Assembly: GCA_003254905.1 (NCBI GenBank)
Contig: QANU01099655.1
Span: forward strand, 123,437 to 187,436
DNA from: Nissolia schottii
Taxonomy: Eukaryota > Streptophyta > Magnoliopsida > Fabales > Fabaceae
Reading direction: 5' to 3'
Length of the DNA: 64,000 bases
A program made the position numbers and the translations under genes. Positions 49,801-61,291 of this stretch are shown one piece after another (the first letter of the stretch is position 1; the number at the start of each line of letters is the position of its first letter). A model generated the notes under the pieces. The model was not told the origin of the DNA. It saw only the letters and a list, made by a program, of their open reading frames with translations, and searched no databases.

Positions 49801-51052
49801 CCATTTCAACCCAAGTGTGGATTGAGTTTGGCCTAAGGTTTGAAAACCATGTTAAGGCATTTTTTTGTTAGAGAAGATAGAAAGAATCTAACTTTGAGGG
49901 ACTCATTCAACGCTATTTCACCTATTTCTAAGGTATATCTAGCAACGTATTCTACTGTCAACTCTCCGGATTCCTCCCCAGCAAACTTGGTTAGAGACTT
50001 ATGAGTCTTTCATCCTCTTGGAAGTTCAACCATTTGAATGTATTCAGAGAAAGCTGATGTGAAATAGGGTTGGTTTGTAGTACCTACATTGAAAACGAAT
50101 ATATTGAGCAATTGCTCAACTAACCTAGAGATATTTTGACGCCCCATGCCATCTTGTCGATGTGCTTGATCTATGACTTGATTCCTACCAACCAAGTGTA
50201 TATTACCTTTTGGCGAACCTTGTTGGTCGCCAAAGAATCTGTTTCCATTTAAACTTTCATCGCCAACTAAATGGTCGATGTGCCTTTCTAGGCGATCAAA
50301 TCTTTTGTTATTCGTCTCTACTATAGGATTGATTAGGATAGACATTTGACTAGTAATCCTGTTAGCTAACTCATGATAGTTGTCTGATGTTTCCTTCTTT
50401 TGCACGGCTAGGCTTTCTATGGTGTTTGTAGGGATTATACTAGGCATTGCTCTAGACATATTTGGAAATACTAGGCCAACAGTTCAACTATCCCTCTAGA
50501 GATGAGTTAGTTAGCGACTAGGTCAGTTTGTGTAGGAAAAGATACACTTAGACTTACTCCCCAATAGCCCATCGGGTTTGTCGCGACCGTTTGAGGTGCT
50601 ACCCAAGGGTTCCAAGTTTGGTTGATATTGCAACGGGGTAATGCCCATTGGCATGTTTACAGTTGCTAAATTTGGAGCATTGTATTTGGTTCTATCGACA
50701 AAGTTGTCGACATGACTAGGGGAATATATCCTGGAGGCAACCCATAAGGTGACCAAGACATATTTCCTTGGGTATTTGAGACATTCTCATCTCTATTCTG
50801 GTTTTGAGTATTAGTTCTCTCTACTTCTATTTCCACTTCTGGGGATTGTCTATTCCCCTGTGTACTTGAGATAGGAGGGGAATTTCTACCATTCCCTGTT
50901 TGTGATTGGCCTCGTGCATTTATCATAAGTGCTTGAGACTCCATCTCGCCATTCACTTCATTTGACATGTTATTAATAACAGTGCCACTTCTTAATTGAA
51001 TGAACAACAATTCACGAAATTCTATAATGCTTCTCCACTGGGCGTGCCATTT

Positions 51053-52114
51053 TGTTTCGCACGAAATAATTCCAAGGGAATTACTGGTGAAAGCCAAAAG
51101 AAATATTTTAAAAAGGACAGGCGATTACGAATTCTCAATAAAGAACAGGGACATGAATTGCTCTTATGCAAGAAGAAGATGAAATGAAGGATAACTTTTA
51201 TTGAGTTTATTGAATTGATCACCAATGTGATGATTATGCAAGTTGCAGAAATGTAAATGGAAGAGTAAAAAACTACAAGATAAGCCTTACGAAATTGAAA
51301 AGGAAAGCTATACTAGAAAGAAAAATGCAAAAATTAAAATGAGGAAGTGGTGGTATACATTGGGTCTCCGTGAAATCTTAGCGTCGTCTGGGACTTGACC
51401 GTTTGGTTAATCAATGAACCACCCTCATCTTTGACGTTGATGCCTTCTATTTATAGAGGTTAAGGCCCATAGTTGTCACTCCAAACATCTGGTGACGGTT
51501 TTCTCCAGTTTTGCCACTTTTCGCAAAATTTGGGCTGGTTATGTCATGGTGAATGGCACGTATGTATGGTGGTTATCATTACATGCCCACTACGATCGTG
51601 CTGAAGTAAATGACGGTTATCATCTCCCACTCGCCATGTTGGATGGAAGTTATGTAACCGTTCCCTCTAAAAGAGTGTTTGAAACTTAATATCTGCACTT
51701 TTGTTAACTCTTTAAACGCGTCGCCTTTTACCTTCGTCGACAATCAATCTTGTTCCTTGATGGCGACTACTAGCTAAACTCCACAATGTCATTTACTCGC
51801 GACGTCCAAGGCGACTCTCATTTGAACACTTGTTACTAAACTTTGTGGCACCATATTCATAAATGTCCTTGTCGACTTATGACTATGTTCACACGGTCGC
51901 TGATTTGATCTATTGACAAAAGACTTTATATTCTTTCAAGTGTCATGTCCTGTCGCCATTTATTAATTCAAACAAAACTGCGACTATGCTTATTTACACC
52001 TTCCATATAGTATCACAATTATATCGGTCGACGACCAATTGTGTTGCTTATGTAATTATAGCACTTTCATGTTCCTTATTTTTTGTCGCATTGCCAATTT
52101 TGGCAACCCCAACA
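51053..52114 (-). repeat. LTR of the Tat element (5' copy)
   Basis: On the - strand it begins TGTTGGGGTTGCC and ends GCGAAACA, a TGTT...AACA pair. A TATAAATA box lies at 51448-51455 in the same orientation. The primer-site-like stretch beside it reads TGGCACGCCCAGTGG, close to the TGGCGC-type sites of Tat elements. The outer edge could instead be about 15 bp further out, since there is no second LTR to compare. Confidence 0.6.
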
Positions 52115-52130
52115 CTTAGCAATCGGCACA

Positions 52131-54640
52131 ATTGTTGATGTAAATTTAGGACACAAAGTTACTCCACAGGGGACTGAAGAGCAATCAAGCAAGGCAAGAA
52201 ACTAGGAAGCAGAAATCAAAAGAAAGCAGGTAGCACAGGTTTTGGTCACAAAGTCCAATTGATGAAAACGTACGTTTTCTAATGAAGAATTAATTGACTT
52301 TGTCACGTTGCACCCCAATTTTCAACACGTTGAGCTGGAAAGGTGGGAATGCATACTCAGTGATTAGAGTGCTTGCGTTGCTGAGAAGTGCAGCTATTGA
52401 AGTTTTTGGGACCATTCAGCAAATGGAGTAACGAATCATATAGAACCGTCGTTTTCAAGCCACAGATGAAGATATTTCGACCAGATTTGGTGGGGGCTCA
52501 AGTTGCACACTCCAATTTTAACTTTTTCACGGCACTGCACATGCTTCGCAGATTAATCATGTATCATATTTCCATACCTTCCACCATTCTTTAATATTTC
52601 AAATTTCAAAAGCCTAAGGAAGAGGAAGGAAGTGGATTTCATCAATGGTTTTGGTTGGAAGTCTAAATCTACACACACAAGACACATGACCCATTGCGAG
52701 GAGAACCAACCTTAAAAGGTGAATCCATAATTTAATCTATTTGTATTTATTTATTTATGAGTTGAATATCGAATCAAAACACATATATTCACTATTAAAT
52801 TGAGATTTCTTTAAAATATGAACCTTATTAAAATTTTATTTAATAATTAATATATGTGTCAAAAAAATATTTACAAATAAATAAATACAAATAACACTAC
52901 TCTTAATTTTATTACAAAACTAAAGGAAAGCAAAGGTTGGAATGTTTCATAAGAGAGGGCAAGTAGCATGCGCCTAAAGTGCTCTTTCTTTTGTCATTTA
53001 CCACCTCGTTCACCACAAACTTTTTCTTTTCCCTTTTCCCTGTTTCACAACGAAACGCAAGCTTTTTTTTAGTCAAATTCCAATTAATTCTGTCAATTGA
53101 GCACTTGACCTCAGAGGCTCCCATTACTATATCTTTATTGCTTGAGGGGTTTGTTAAACAACTTTTGCAATTTCACGATTTGTTTTTCCAAAAAAAGAAA
53201 AACTTAATTTACTTTTGGAACAAGTTCCCAATTTACAACAGTTTGGTTGTTGATAGATAAATTAAATTTATATGCAATCACTTTTCATTATTGCTCTGTC
53301 GAAAAGTGAAGTTGATACACTATTTTGACTGGTTCACCGATTTGAATGAGTAGTGCAATCTATATATGTAACTTATTCACAACTATTTTCATTCTCATTC
53401 ACCATTGTTCATATATGTCAAGGTAGCATTGCTTAAATAATTTAAGAAACTGAGTATAGGTTTGAAGGTAGACTCATCCATATACTATTCAAAAGAAGAA
53501 AAAAAAAATCGTACACAATAATATCTTGACTACATTTATCAATTCGTTTTAATTAGGTGTACACTAAAAAGGTTGGAGTTGGTGTATCTTCTCGAGTAGT
53601 ATTTGACGTGAACATGGGCTGGTAAAACTTGTAGGTTTGAAAGATGTTCGTTTCACACTTGAGTGCGACGCTTGGATTGTTCCAAAAGTAGAAGGATTTT
53701 TCGTCATGAACAACAAATAATGGGGCCAATTTGTAATTCCAGACGTTAACATGAATTGGCTTATCACGCTTTAATTTACTACTCAAGAGTGTCGGTGAAT
53801 TATATACAAGTCTTAGGTAAACATCTGTTGAGTTTCCAGCGTACACCAACCTTAAATTGAGTCAGATGGTAACCATTAAATTCTTCCATACCGTAAAAGA
53901 AGATATTCTAACTTTATTTTTGTGGTTCTAAAAATAGAAGAGAGAAAAAAAAAAAAACAGTTTGACTCCAGAGGAGGGTGAGGAGCCGTTTACCGCTTCA
54001 ACTTTGTGCCTGCCGACACCACGCCAGTATTGTTGTTGACGCCGTCAAAGTGGGCCCCTCGGGCACGGCCCAATCCTTTTCAACACATGGCTTGAGTTTG
54101 GGATCAAAGAAAACTTTTATCCCTCCAATCTTCAATATAAAACGGTACAAAAAATATTTAAAAAAATTATTTTTCGTATCTCTACCCTCCTAAACACAGC
54201 TTGTTAAAGAGAGCTCAGAGCTCCGAACAGTTTATGAACTGGAAATTAAACTACGAGAAGTATTTTAGTTTCTTTTTTCTTAAAAAAAAAAGTTCAGCTA
54301 TTTTAACATGGTGTATGCAAGTGTATTGGGCTGGGCTCAACAGTTGCATTATGACTTTAAATAGGGTGACATCTGTGGATGAAAGAGTAGGCCGAATACC
54401 TTAATGTTCTCCCCTGTTATTGTATCAGCCCAAACCCACCAAAAGTTTCAAACAACAACGCCCGAAGGGGTCAACATATTTCGACCCAAAAAAGAAGAAA
54501 AGAAGTGGTCAACATATGGATTAAAAATTGTGTCTCAGTTTATTTTTCTTAAGCCTGAAATTGGTTTACAGAAACAACAAAGAGAATGGACTACGCCATA
54601 TTCGAATACGATTTGGTCGTATAAGAGTACAACCCAAAAT
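52131..54640. other. Gene-free spacer beyond the Tat element
   Basis: A perfect 14-bp palindrome AAAACGTACGTTTT is at 52265-52278. Open frames at 52979-53260 and 53553-53849 (- strand, 98 aa) show no known motif. Nothing else supported. Confidence 0.5.
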
Positions 54641-55005
54641 TATCTATTTTTTGGTAGGCAAAGAGACTAAAGCCCAAAGAAGAAACAAAAAGAACTAGCA
54701 TTAACAAAGCCACGCAATCTGAATCAGATAATTCAAAAGTAATGGTCGAGTAGTCGCCGGAGTTACGTCAAAATGAGCGATCTCAAAAGAAGGAAGATTA
54801 TGACTCAGATGGACAAGACAATCAATAACTCAGTTGGATTCCATAAAAACATGTTCAAGATGCACCACCCAATTGTTGGATAAGAGTGTATGAATACGAG
54901 ATATAATTAAGGTAGCTGGATGTAAATGATTATGACAATTCTAGATAAGCTTAATAGCACACCCAAAATTATCTATACACATATAAAATGGATTGCTTGA
55001 AAAAA
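54641..55005 (-). mobile_element. LINE 3' remnant (RNase H tail and 3' UTR)
   Basis: On the - strand a stretch codes for IHTLLSNNWVVHLEHVLWNP, resembling the end of the RNase H domain of plant L1-type LINEs (LL..DW.V.I.H..REGN). About 200 bp further on, the sequence reads GGGCTTTAGTCTCTTTGCCT then ACCAAAAAAT, like LINE 3' ends before an A-tail. Its frame is interrupted by stops after the RNase H piece and no reverse transcriptase is present, so it is 5'-truncated and dead. Confidence 0.5.
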
Positions 55006-55568
55006 CGGTTTTTTTTTTAAATTCAAATTTGTTTTTCATTTTTATCATTGCAAATAATATGTTATGTAACTAACTAAAATATGTTTCTAATTCAGTTTTT
55101 TTTTTTAAAAATGGTAACCAATAAATTGATAACTAAATATGAACCTTTTTATTTGTTTTTGTCAAATTTTGTATTTGCTTGATAGGTATTTTTTTTTGTC
55201 AAATTTTGTATTTGTTTGAATAAATAAATAAAAAAGAAAAATATCATTCAGAACTATTCTTCGAGAAAGACCAAAACGAAAAGTAAAAAAGAGGGCATAT
55301 TCATATAGTTAAGGCAAGTTGTGGTGAGTTAATGCCGAAGAAAAATCTAACGTAGCATTTGACACATTGTCTTTGAAATATTATTGATAATCTGAATTAT
55401 TTTTTAGAAAGATTAACACCTTTTAAATTATTGATAATGTAACATTGTAATGTTTGATATGCACAAGTAATGAAACTTAAAGTTTACATTATCCTATTTA
55501 GCATATAAAAAATATTACTATATAATATATACATTAGACTATAATACCTTCTAAATAATAATAAAATA

Positions 55569-55589
55569 ATATATATATATATATATATA
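55569..55589 (+). repeat. (AT)n microsatellite
   Basis: Ten AT units, just before the GTG-rich tract. Confidence 0.85.
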
Positions 55590-55619
55590 AACTAATAACT
55601 ATAAAATAATAAAATTAGT

Positions 55620-55925
55620 TGATATGTTGCGATTGTAGTGATGGTAGAGGTGGCGATGGGCAACGATGGTGTAGTGGTGGGTGGTGGTTGTAGTTGTGAT
55701 GGCAAGTGGTAGCAGCTGTTGTGGTTGTGGTGGTAGTGACAATGTTGTGGTGGTGGATGGTAGCAAGGACGGTGACAACGATTGCGGTAGGGCTAGCTAG
55801 TGGTGACCCTGGTTGTGATGACGGTGGAATTGGTGGTGGCAATGGTGTGGTGGTGGGTCGTAGTGATTGTTGTGATGGTGGAAGTGGTGGTGGTGGAGAG
55901 GGCTGTTTGTGTTGGTAGAAGTGGG
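55620..55925 (+). repeat. GTG/GGT-rich simple tract
   Basis: Imperfect GTGGTGGTTG/GATGGTGG repeats for about 300 bp, strongly G+T on the + strand. It encodes only Val/Trp/Gly or His/Thr runs in the open frames and is not a gene. Weak inverted similarity between the flanks (about 55440-55475 and 56095-56120) hints that it may lie inside a MITE. Confidence 0.6.
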
Positions 55926-56715
55926 GGTATTCTTGTCATAACAGAAATTAAAAAATTACCTGAAATATAATAATTTAAATAAATATTTCAAGAAGGTAAT
56001 TCATATTATCACTTTATAAGTAATATAGATTACATGGATAATCCAAGAGCAATATTACATAACTAAATAAATTAATATGAATTATCAAATAATTTAAACG
56101 TCACATTACTAATAATTTAGATTTGGTACCAAACTATCTAAATGTTGGGAAAGAGTACGTGTATATAAACTGATGACTTGTTTCTACCTGTTTCTATTTG
56201 GATTTTAAAAGATAAAGTAATGGATCAGGCCTGGGCTTCTCGATATATTTATTTATTTAATAGATAAGAAGTCAATCCAAATGGTTGCAAGAAAGAATTT
56301 TAAGATTCTAGTGGTGAAGATTATGCCACCTTCTCGGGAACAAATGAAATCAAGCAATCTCCTGAAAATATTTCTTGTGCTGTTGTTCTTGTATCGATGT
56401 CACGCTAATGGGTTCACTCTACCTAACAACTTTTTATTTTTCTCTGTTTTCTGTTTTGGATTTTTTCTTTTTCCTTGCCAACTGAAAGAAACTCGATGCC
56501 ACAAAGAACAAGAAGTTCTCAACATCTACACTTAAGTGGACCTAGTCGTTGATGAAACTCCAGCCAGTTACATCCATGTGATGAAGTGGTGGAGAAAGCC
56601 ATCCTGATTTCATCAAAATTGGCCATAAATTTAGATTTTTAAACAGTAAGGAGAATGAGTAGCCAGGACCTAATGGGCTCTAATTGTCTCTAAATTCCGT
56701 ACGCCTTCGGTTGAC

Positions 56716-56890
56716 ACCACCCTCCAAGCGTAGATGGACCACTAACAACCAGTGATGGATCATTGTTAGTCAACGCTAGACTACTGTTAGACGGCAAGGG
56801 ACCATTGTCGGATGGCCCCGGATCACCGTCAGCCAACACCAGACCATCATCGAGCAACACCAACCAGTGACAGTCGATATCGAACCACCG
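56716..56890 (+). repeat. 21-bp tandem repeat, eight units
   Basis: Units start at about 56716, 56737, 56758, 56779, 56800, 56821, 56842 and 56863, always 21 bp apart, with a consensus near GACCATTGTCAGACAACACCA. Because 21 is a multiple of three, one frame stays open for about 44 codons as seven-residue repeats (GPLTTSD, GSLLVNA, RLLLDGK, GPLSDGP, GSPSANT, RPSSSNT), then stops. No start codon context or neighbours make it a gene. Confidence 0.7.
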
Positions 56891-59800
56891 TTTACATACA
56901 TCATTTTGTCATAAGTATTTTTGAAAAGATATATTATAATCCCAAAAATGTTGTTAAGAGTTCAATTTGTAACTAAATGTCTTCAAAACATATTTATGAG
57001 AAAAAAATTTAGGAATAGTATTCTTAAGAATAAAAAAGATTTCGCAAATCATACGCTTCCACATATTTCAGCGCACTAGAATCACAAACCATAGCGAATT
57101 CCAAACTAGGGAAGATGGACATAATTTTTAAGCAATTCTATCTAGAGTAACGCTATATTCTTGCTAATTCTAAACATTTTTTTAATCACTAAATAAAATA
57201 AGTAGGAATTAATTATTTTTTAAAATTTAAGACATTAATTATATTTATTTATTTTTTATTTTATTTATTAATTAAGAAAATATTAAAAAATATTAAAAAA
57301 ATATATCATTACTCTTCAAACAAAAGGGATTTTATCTTCCAAGATTCATTTACATTTTACAACAATGTCTTCCCAATTCCTCATCTTGATAACAACCTCA
57401 TGAGCCTTACTTTCAAGGATCACAACAAATTTTATCTCAATCAACGTAGAGTTAGATCCTAACCTAATTTGTTCATCATACCCACGGTTATATATGGGCT
57501 CAATGTCCCTGTGTAATGATCATCACCCACTACATACATATATTTACAATCAATATTGCGAATGTTGCTCCATTCCGTTTTAAAATATTTATTTATTTAC
57601 AATATTATGTAACTATTTTTTTTCTTTTTATTTTGTTGGATAATATATTTTTATAATAATTTTTTCTCTTCTATTTATACCTTTAGTTGTAGTGTATCAT
57701 TAATTAGTACAGTAGATATAAATAGAATAATAATTATATTAAAAATAAAAATTTATTCTTTTAAAATTTTGTGAATTCATACTATTTTATGTTTTTACTA
57801 ATATATATATTATCTTGGCATGTGTAGTGTTTGGTTTAAGACAATTAAAATGGAGCGGAGGAGGAAGTATTTAATAAACATTTAATGTTTACGTGAATAA
57901 TCTGGACCTTGCACCCTTTTATCATCTTTTAAAGTGTATCCTCCATTTAGAGAAGCTAAACTCATGATTAAGTTAGGCAGCCCACTGTACCAAACTCACC
58001 GTCATTAATTTGAATGCATACCCCATAATCGTTGGATTTTACTTTTCTTATTCCGAATATGGTGGCTCTTTATAGGGTTGGCAGAATATCATAATCAGAA
58101 TTACTCGGACTGAAGAGCTGTCCTAATTATAATTTGTACTAAAATTCAACATGCACCATTAGCTAGTATATTTCACTGAGGTCAATTGTGTTGATCCACC
58201 AACGATTCCACATTGCCACATTAGGAAAATCTTCAGAGGATAATGCAGATTTTATGGATTTTAATTGCTCTGTATATTCCGATCAGTGCCTTTGGCTGCA
58301 AGCTGGGAACTATTGCTATTTTCCCATCAAAACTCTTAACAACCAAGCAAGCAAAGCAAAGGACTTCCCCTTTTTTTTTTTTTTGAGATATCACAAAGTG
58401 GTTTGATTTGTACTGAAGTTACTGCCATGCTAGCATAGTTGCTTGTTATATAGTTTCAGCACTTTATGGGCAGTGGTACGAATCAAGAATATACATATTG
58501 CTTTCAATGTTGGCTTCATTTCCACCGAAAAGCAACCACATCAATTAATAGCAAGAGTTTATGAAAAATCATGAAAAAAAGAAATATAAAAGAACTAGCA
58601 AGTGCTATAAGCTTTGCTCAGCTTATGGCAAAGTGGTCCAAAAGGCAAAAGTAATATATAATAAAAGAGATTCACCTCGTTAGTAATCAATATCCATGTT
58701 CCCGCCCGTGGGGGAAATGGTAATGCCGAAAGCAAATATGTTAATTTGGTCCATTAGTAAAAGATTTTAATTTATATAAAGTATATTTACATTGATAACA
58801 TATTAAATCTTGTCACATTAATATAAATAGTTGACTTTCTATTTTACTCATTCTTATCTATTAGAGCGATTATTCAATCTTTTACAGCAATCTACTCAAA
58901 AGATAAATTTGAACACATAATGAACTTAGAAGGTCACACAAGCTAGTGAGTTTATTTTTAGCACTAAGCTAAATTGTGATAATTGAAACCACATACAACT
59001 TTGACAAGCATTTTCTCAAACACTTGCTATGCATAGAACATTCAAAAGAGTGATCAAGCATTTAAAAACACTAAGACTTGAATCAATTACATAAACAAAC
59101 AACAAGAAGATGAATAACCTCAAATTAATAAAAGTTCATGTCAAGATTACATCATGCCCTAGTGAATATGAATTTAGCAACACATGGTAAAAGGGAAAAA
59201 TCAAAGGGGAAGAGAGGAAAATAGAGGAAGAAAAATGCATAAAAGAAGGTGGATGATCATTTGACACCTTGGATCCCTCTCTTGATCTTCAATCTTCTTA
59301 CTTAGCTCTCCTAGTATTTCTTTCCTCCTTTTTGGCTCTCCAATGTTCAATTAGAATCCCTTAGAGCGGTATTCCTCTTTATCCTTTATACTTTGTTGCA
59401 AAAATAGTTAAATTAAGGATTCTTTCACATGACAATGGATACTAGAAACAGTAGAAAGTCAAATGTGACTCTTGAGCGTTTTCCCCTCAGGCTCAACTTC
59501 AATTTTTTGATGCTTGAAACGCTCTAAATTTTTTGGTGACGCTGGAGCATTTTTTATCTTCAGCAAGAAGCTGTAGTGGGAAAGACATCATAACTTTCGC
59601 TACAGACGTCGTCTGATTGACGTAATTCAAGTCCTCACTTAAAGTTAAGAGAAATATCTACAACTTTGTTGTTCGAACCTAGTTGAGATTCTTCTATTAT
59701 TATGGCTAAATTGAATGACACAGTCAGTGAATTAGTGTCACTCAATTAAACTTGGTCTTTTTTTCTTGTGCTTTAACTTGAGCCATTTGGTCATCTCTTC

Positions 59801-60326
59801 TCGTTAATTTCTTTATACCTAAAAATTAACAAAACAAGCACCTAAACTCATTTTAAAATGTATGAAATAATCGTAAAATTATATACAAACTAAGCAACAA
59901 ATAACTCTAATTGAAGAGTTATCTTCCAACACCACCATAGCCTAATTTAACGTTAGACTATGGTGGTGTTACTTTTAACACTAATTTTTCTCTTTTAAGA
60001 GAACATTGTAATTAGATAGTGTTATGCAGTACAAAACTCCTTATACAAAATGATTACTAGGTGACATGGTATTACTGTATTGTAAATGAAAGTTTTTTTT
60101 CATGATTTCCAAATTTGATTGAAAGGCTCAACTCGATCGGGTAAGATATTAACAACTACGTAGAACTACTAAGTCATCGAAACTCAACAATGCTAACAAG
60201 TCGATGCCAAGTTAAAATTTCTCTAAGAAAAAACTCAAATGGACAAATTCCAAAGGAGAATGAAAGTTATTTTTAAAAAAATTTTACTAGAATGTCGGTT
60301 CTTTGGTGTCTCTACGGATATCAGAT
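56891..60326. other. Gene-free spacer
   Basis: AT-rich spacer. The stretch about 59450-59720 is less AT-rich, and ACTTTCGCTACAGACGTCGT within it is reminiscent of sequence in plant LTRs. No ends found. The stem-loop at 59928-59970 is listed separately. Confidence 0.45.
59928..59970. repeat. Stem-loop, 13-bp perfect arms
   Basis: AACACCACCATAG (59928-59940) pairs with CTATGGTGGTGTT (59958-59970). The 17-base loop holds CTAA/TTAG that could extend the stem. Confidence 0.65.
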
Positions 60327-60656
60327 CCTCTCATTGTAAAAAAATATAATTTAGTATTATATTAATTTAAAAATCATTAAATACTCAGAAGAATGTTCAT
60401 AATAATACCTTAATTTATATTTGGTTGCATAATTTTATCAATTTTTTATTTTCAAAAGTCAAATCCCCAAATTTGAACTAAAAAAATTGAAAGAACCATA
60501 AATAACCATGTAATTTGGGGATTTGATTTTTAAAAATAAAAATAGGATAAATTATGTAACTAAACATAAATTAAGGTATCATTGTGAATAATTTTATGAT
60601 TATTTAACAATTTTTAACTTCACATGATATTAAATTACATTTTATAAAAGGAGAGG
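60327..60656. mobile_element. 330-bp near-palindrome, probable foldback MITE
   Basis: Arms of about 147 and 145 bp (60327-60473 and 60512-60656) pair almost throughout at roughly 80-85% identity, around a 38-bp spacer. Landmarks are ATACCTTAATTTAT on the left against ATAAATTAAGGTAT on the right, and CAAATCCCCAAATT against AATTTGGGGATTTG next to the spacer. The outer ends are CCTCTC and GAGAGG. No target duplication is clear and nothing is coded. It lies about 0.6 kb upstream of the TANGO2-like gene. Confidence 0.7.
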
Positions 60657-61215
60657 GCATAGTGCCCACAGGAACACCATAAAATCCACCTTACCAAAAT
60701 CACATGGGTGGTGATGATGTTGAATGAAACGAAAACCATACCATTTGTTACCTTAGCTATTCTTATTGTGACTATGTCTTTTTTCTGATGATAAAACGAG
60801 AGCATCACTCAAAACATTAGCTTTTGGTAAAACAACTCGTAAGTTTTGGAGAATTAACTCAATAACTTAATGATCTCCTTCTGCTCCCACACATTTTCCT
60901 TTCAGCCAATAAGTATCCCAACTTCCATTTGGGCTAGGACGTTAAGACTGATAGAGTTAGAGGAAAATAAAATTTAACCAAACTAATCGGTTCCTCCCAA
61001 TGGATAGTTCATTGTTCGCTCCACCTCGATCATAAATGCGGTGCTGCGTTAGAATTAGCTACTTGCTTTTAATGTCCAAGAAATGATAGATGGAAATTGC
61101 CAACTTAGCTAGGTAACCCTATTAAGCCACTCCCTCACTTAATAAAAAGGAAATACTCAGTACATGCATTGGATGATTAGTTATTGCCCTATTGCCGAAT
61201 GCTGAGCAAATAAGA

Positions 61216-61223
61216 TATAAATA
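61216..61223 (+). promoter_or_regulatory. Likely TATA box of the TANGO2-like gene
   Basis: TATAAATA sits 69 bp before the ATG, which would give a leader of about 45 bp. It is called from position and sequence only. Confidence 0.45.
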
Positions 61224-61291
61224 TTGTTCTGTTTTTGTTCTAACAGAGCCAACGCTCAATTACTTATTCAATCCCAACCTTTCTCAACACA

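Larger units (their letters stand above)
43050..52114 (-). mobile_element. Decayed Ty3/gypsy retrotransposon, Tat lineage
   Basis: Parts in order on the - strand: LTR about 51053-52114; a primer-site-like stretch at about 51036-51052; gag at about 48.6-51.0 kb; protease at about 47.5-48.1 kb (VLVDGGAAISILP); reverse transcriptase at about 46.2-46.85 kb (CIDFRNLN, IDDVVIKS); a first RNase H at about 45.65-46.15 kb; a second, plant-type RNase H at about 45.2-45.65 kb (LYFDGSKHAKGAGI, REANWEENKLTQLA); and integrase at about 43.97-45.18 kb (DYFSKWVEAIPL in the core). The order PR-RT-RH-INT with an extra RNase H is diagnostic of the Tat group. An antisense open region follows integrase. The element is broken, with more than ten breaks across gag-pol, and no 3' LTR was found, so that end is probably lost. 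Likely several million years old. Confidence 0.85.

Noticed and set aside
53553-53849. - strand frame of 98 aa
   Set aside because: No known motif, no splice context or promoter, and an overlapping frame of similar length.
55706-55918. Open frame made of Val/Trp/Gly runs
   Set aside because: Produced by the GTG-rich simple tract.
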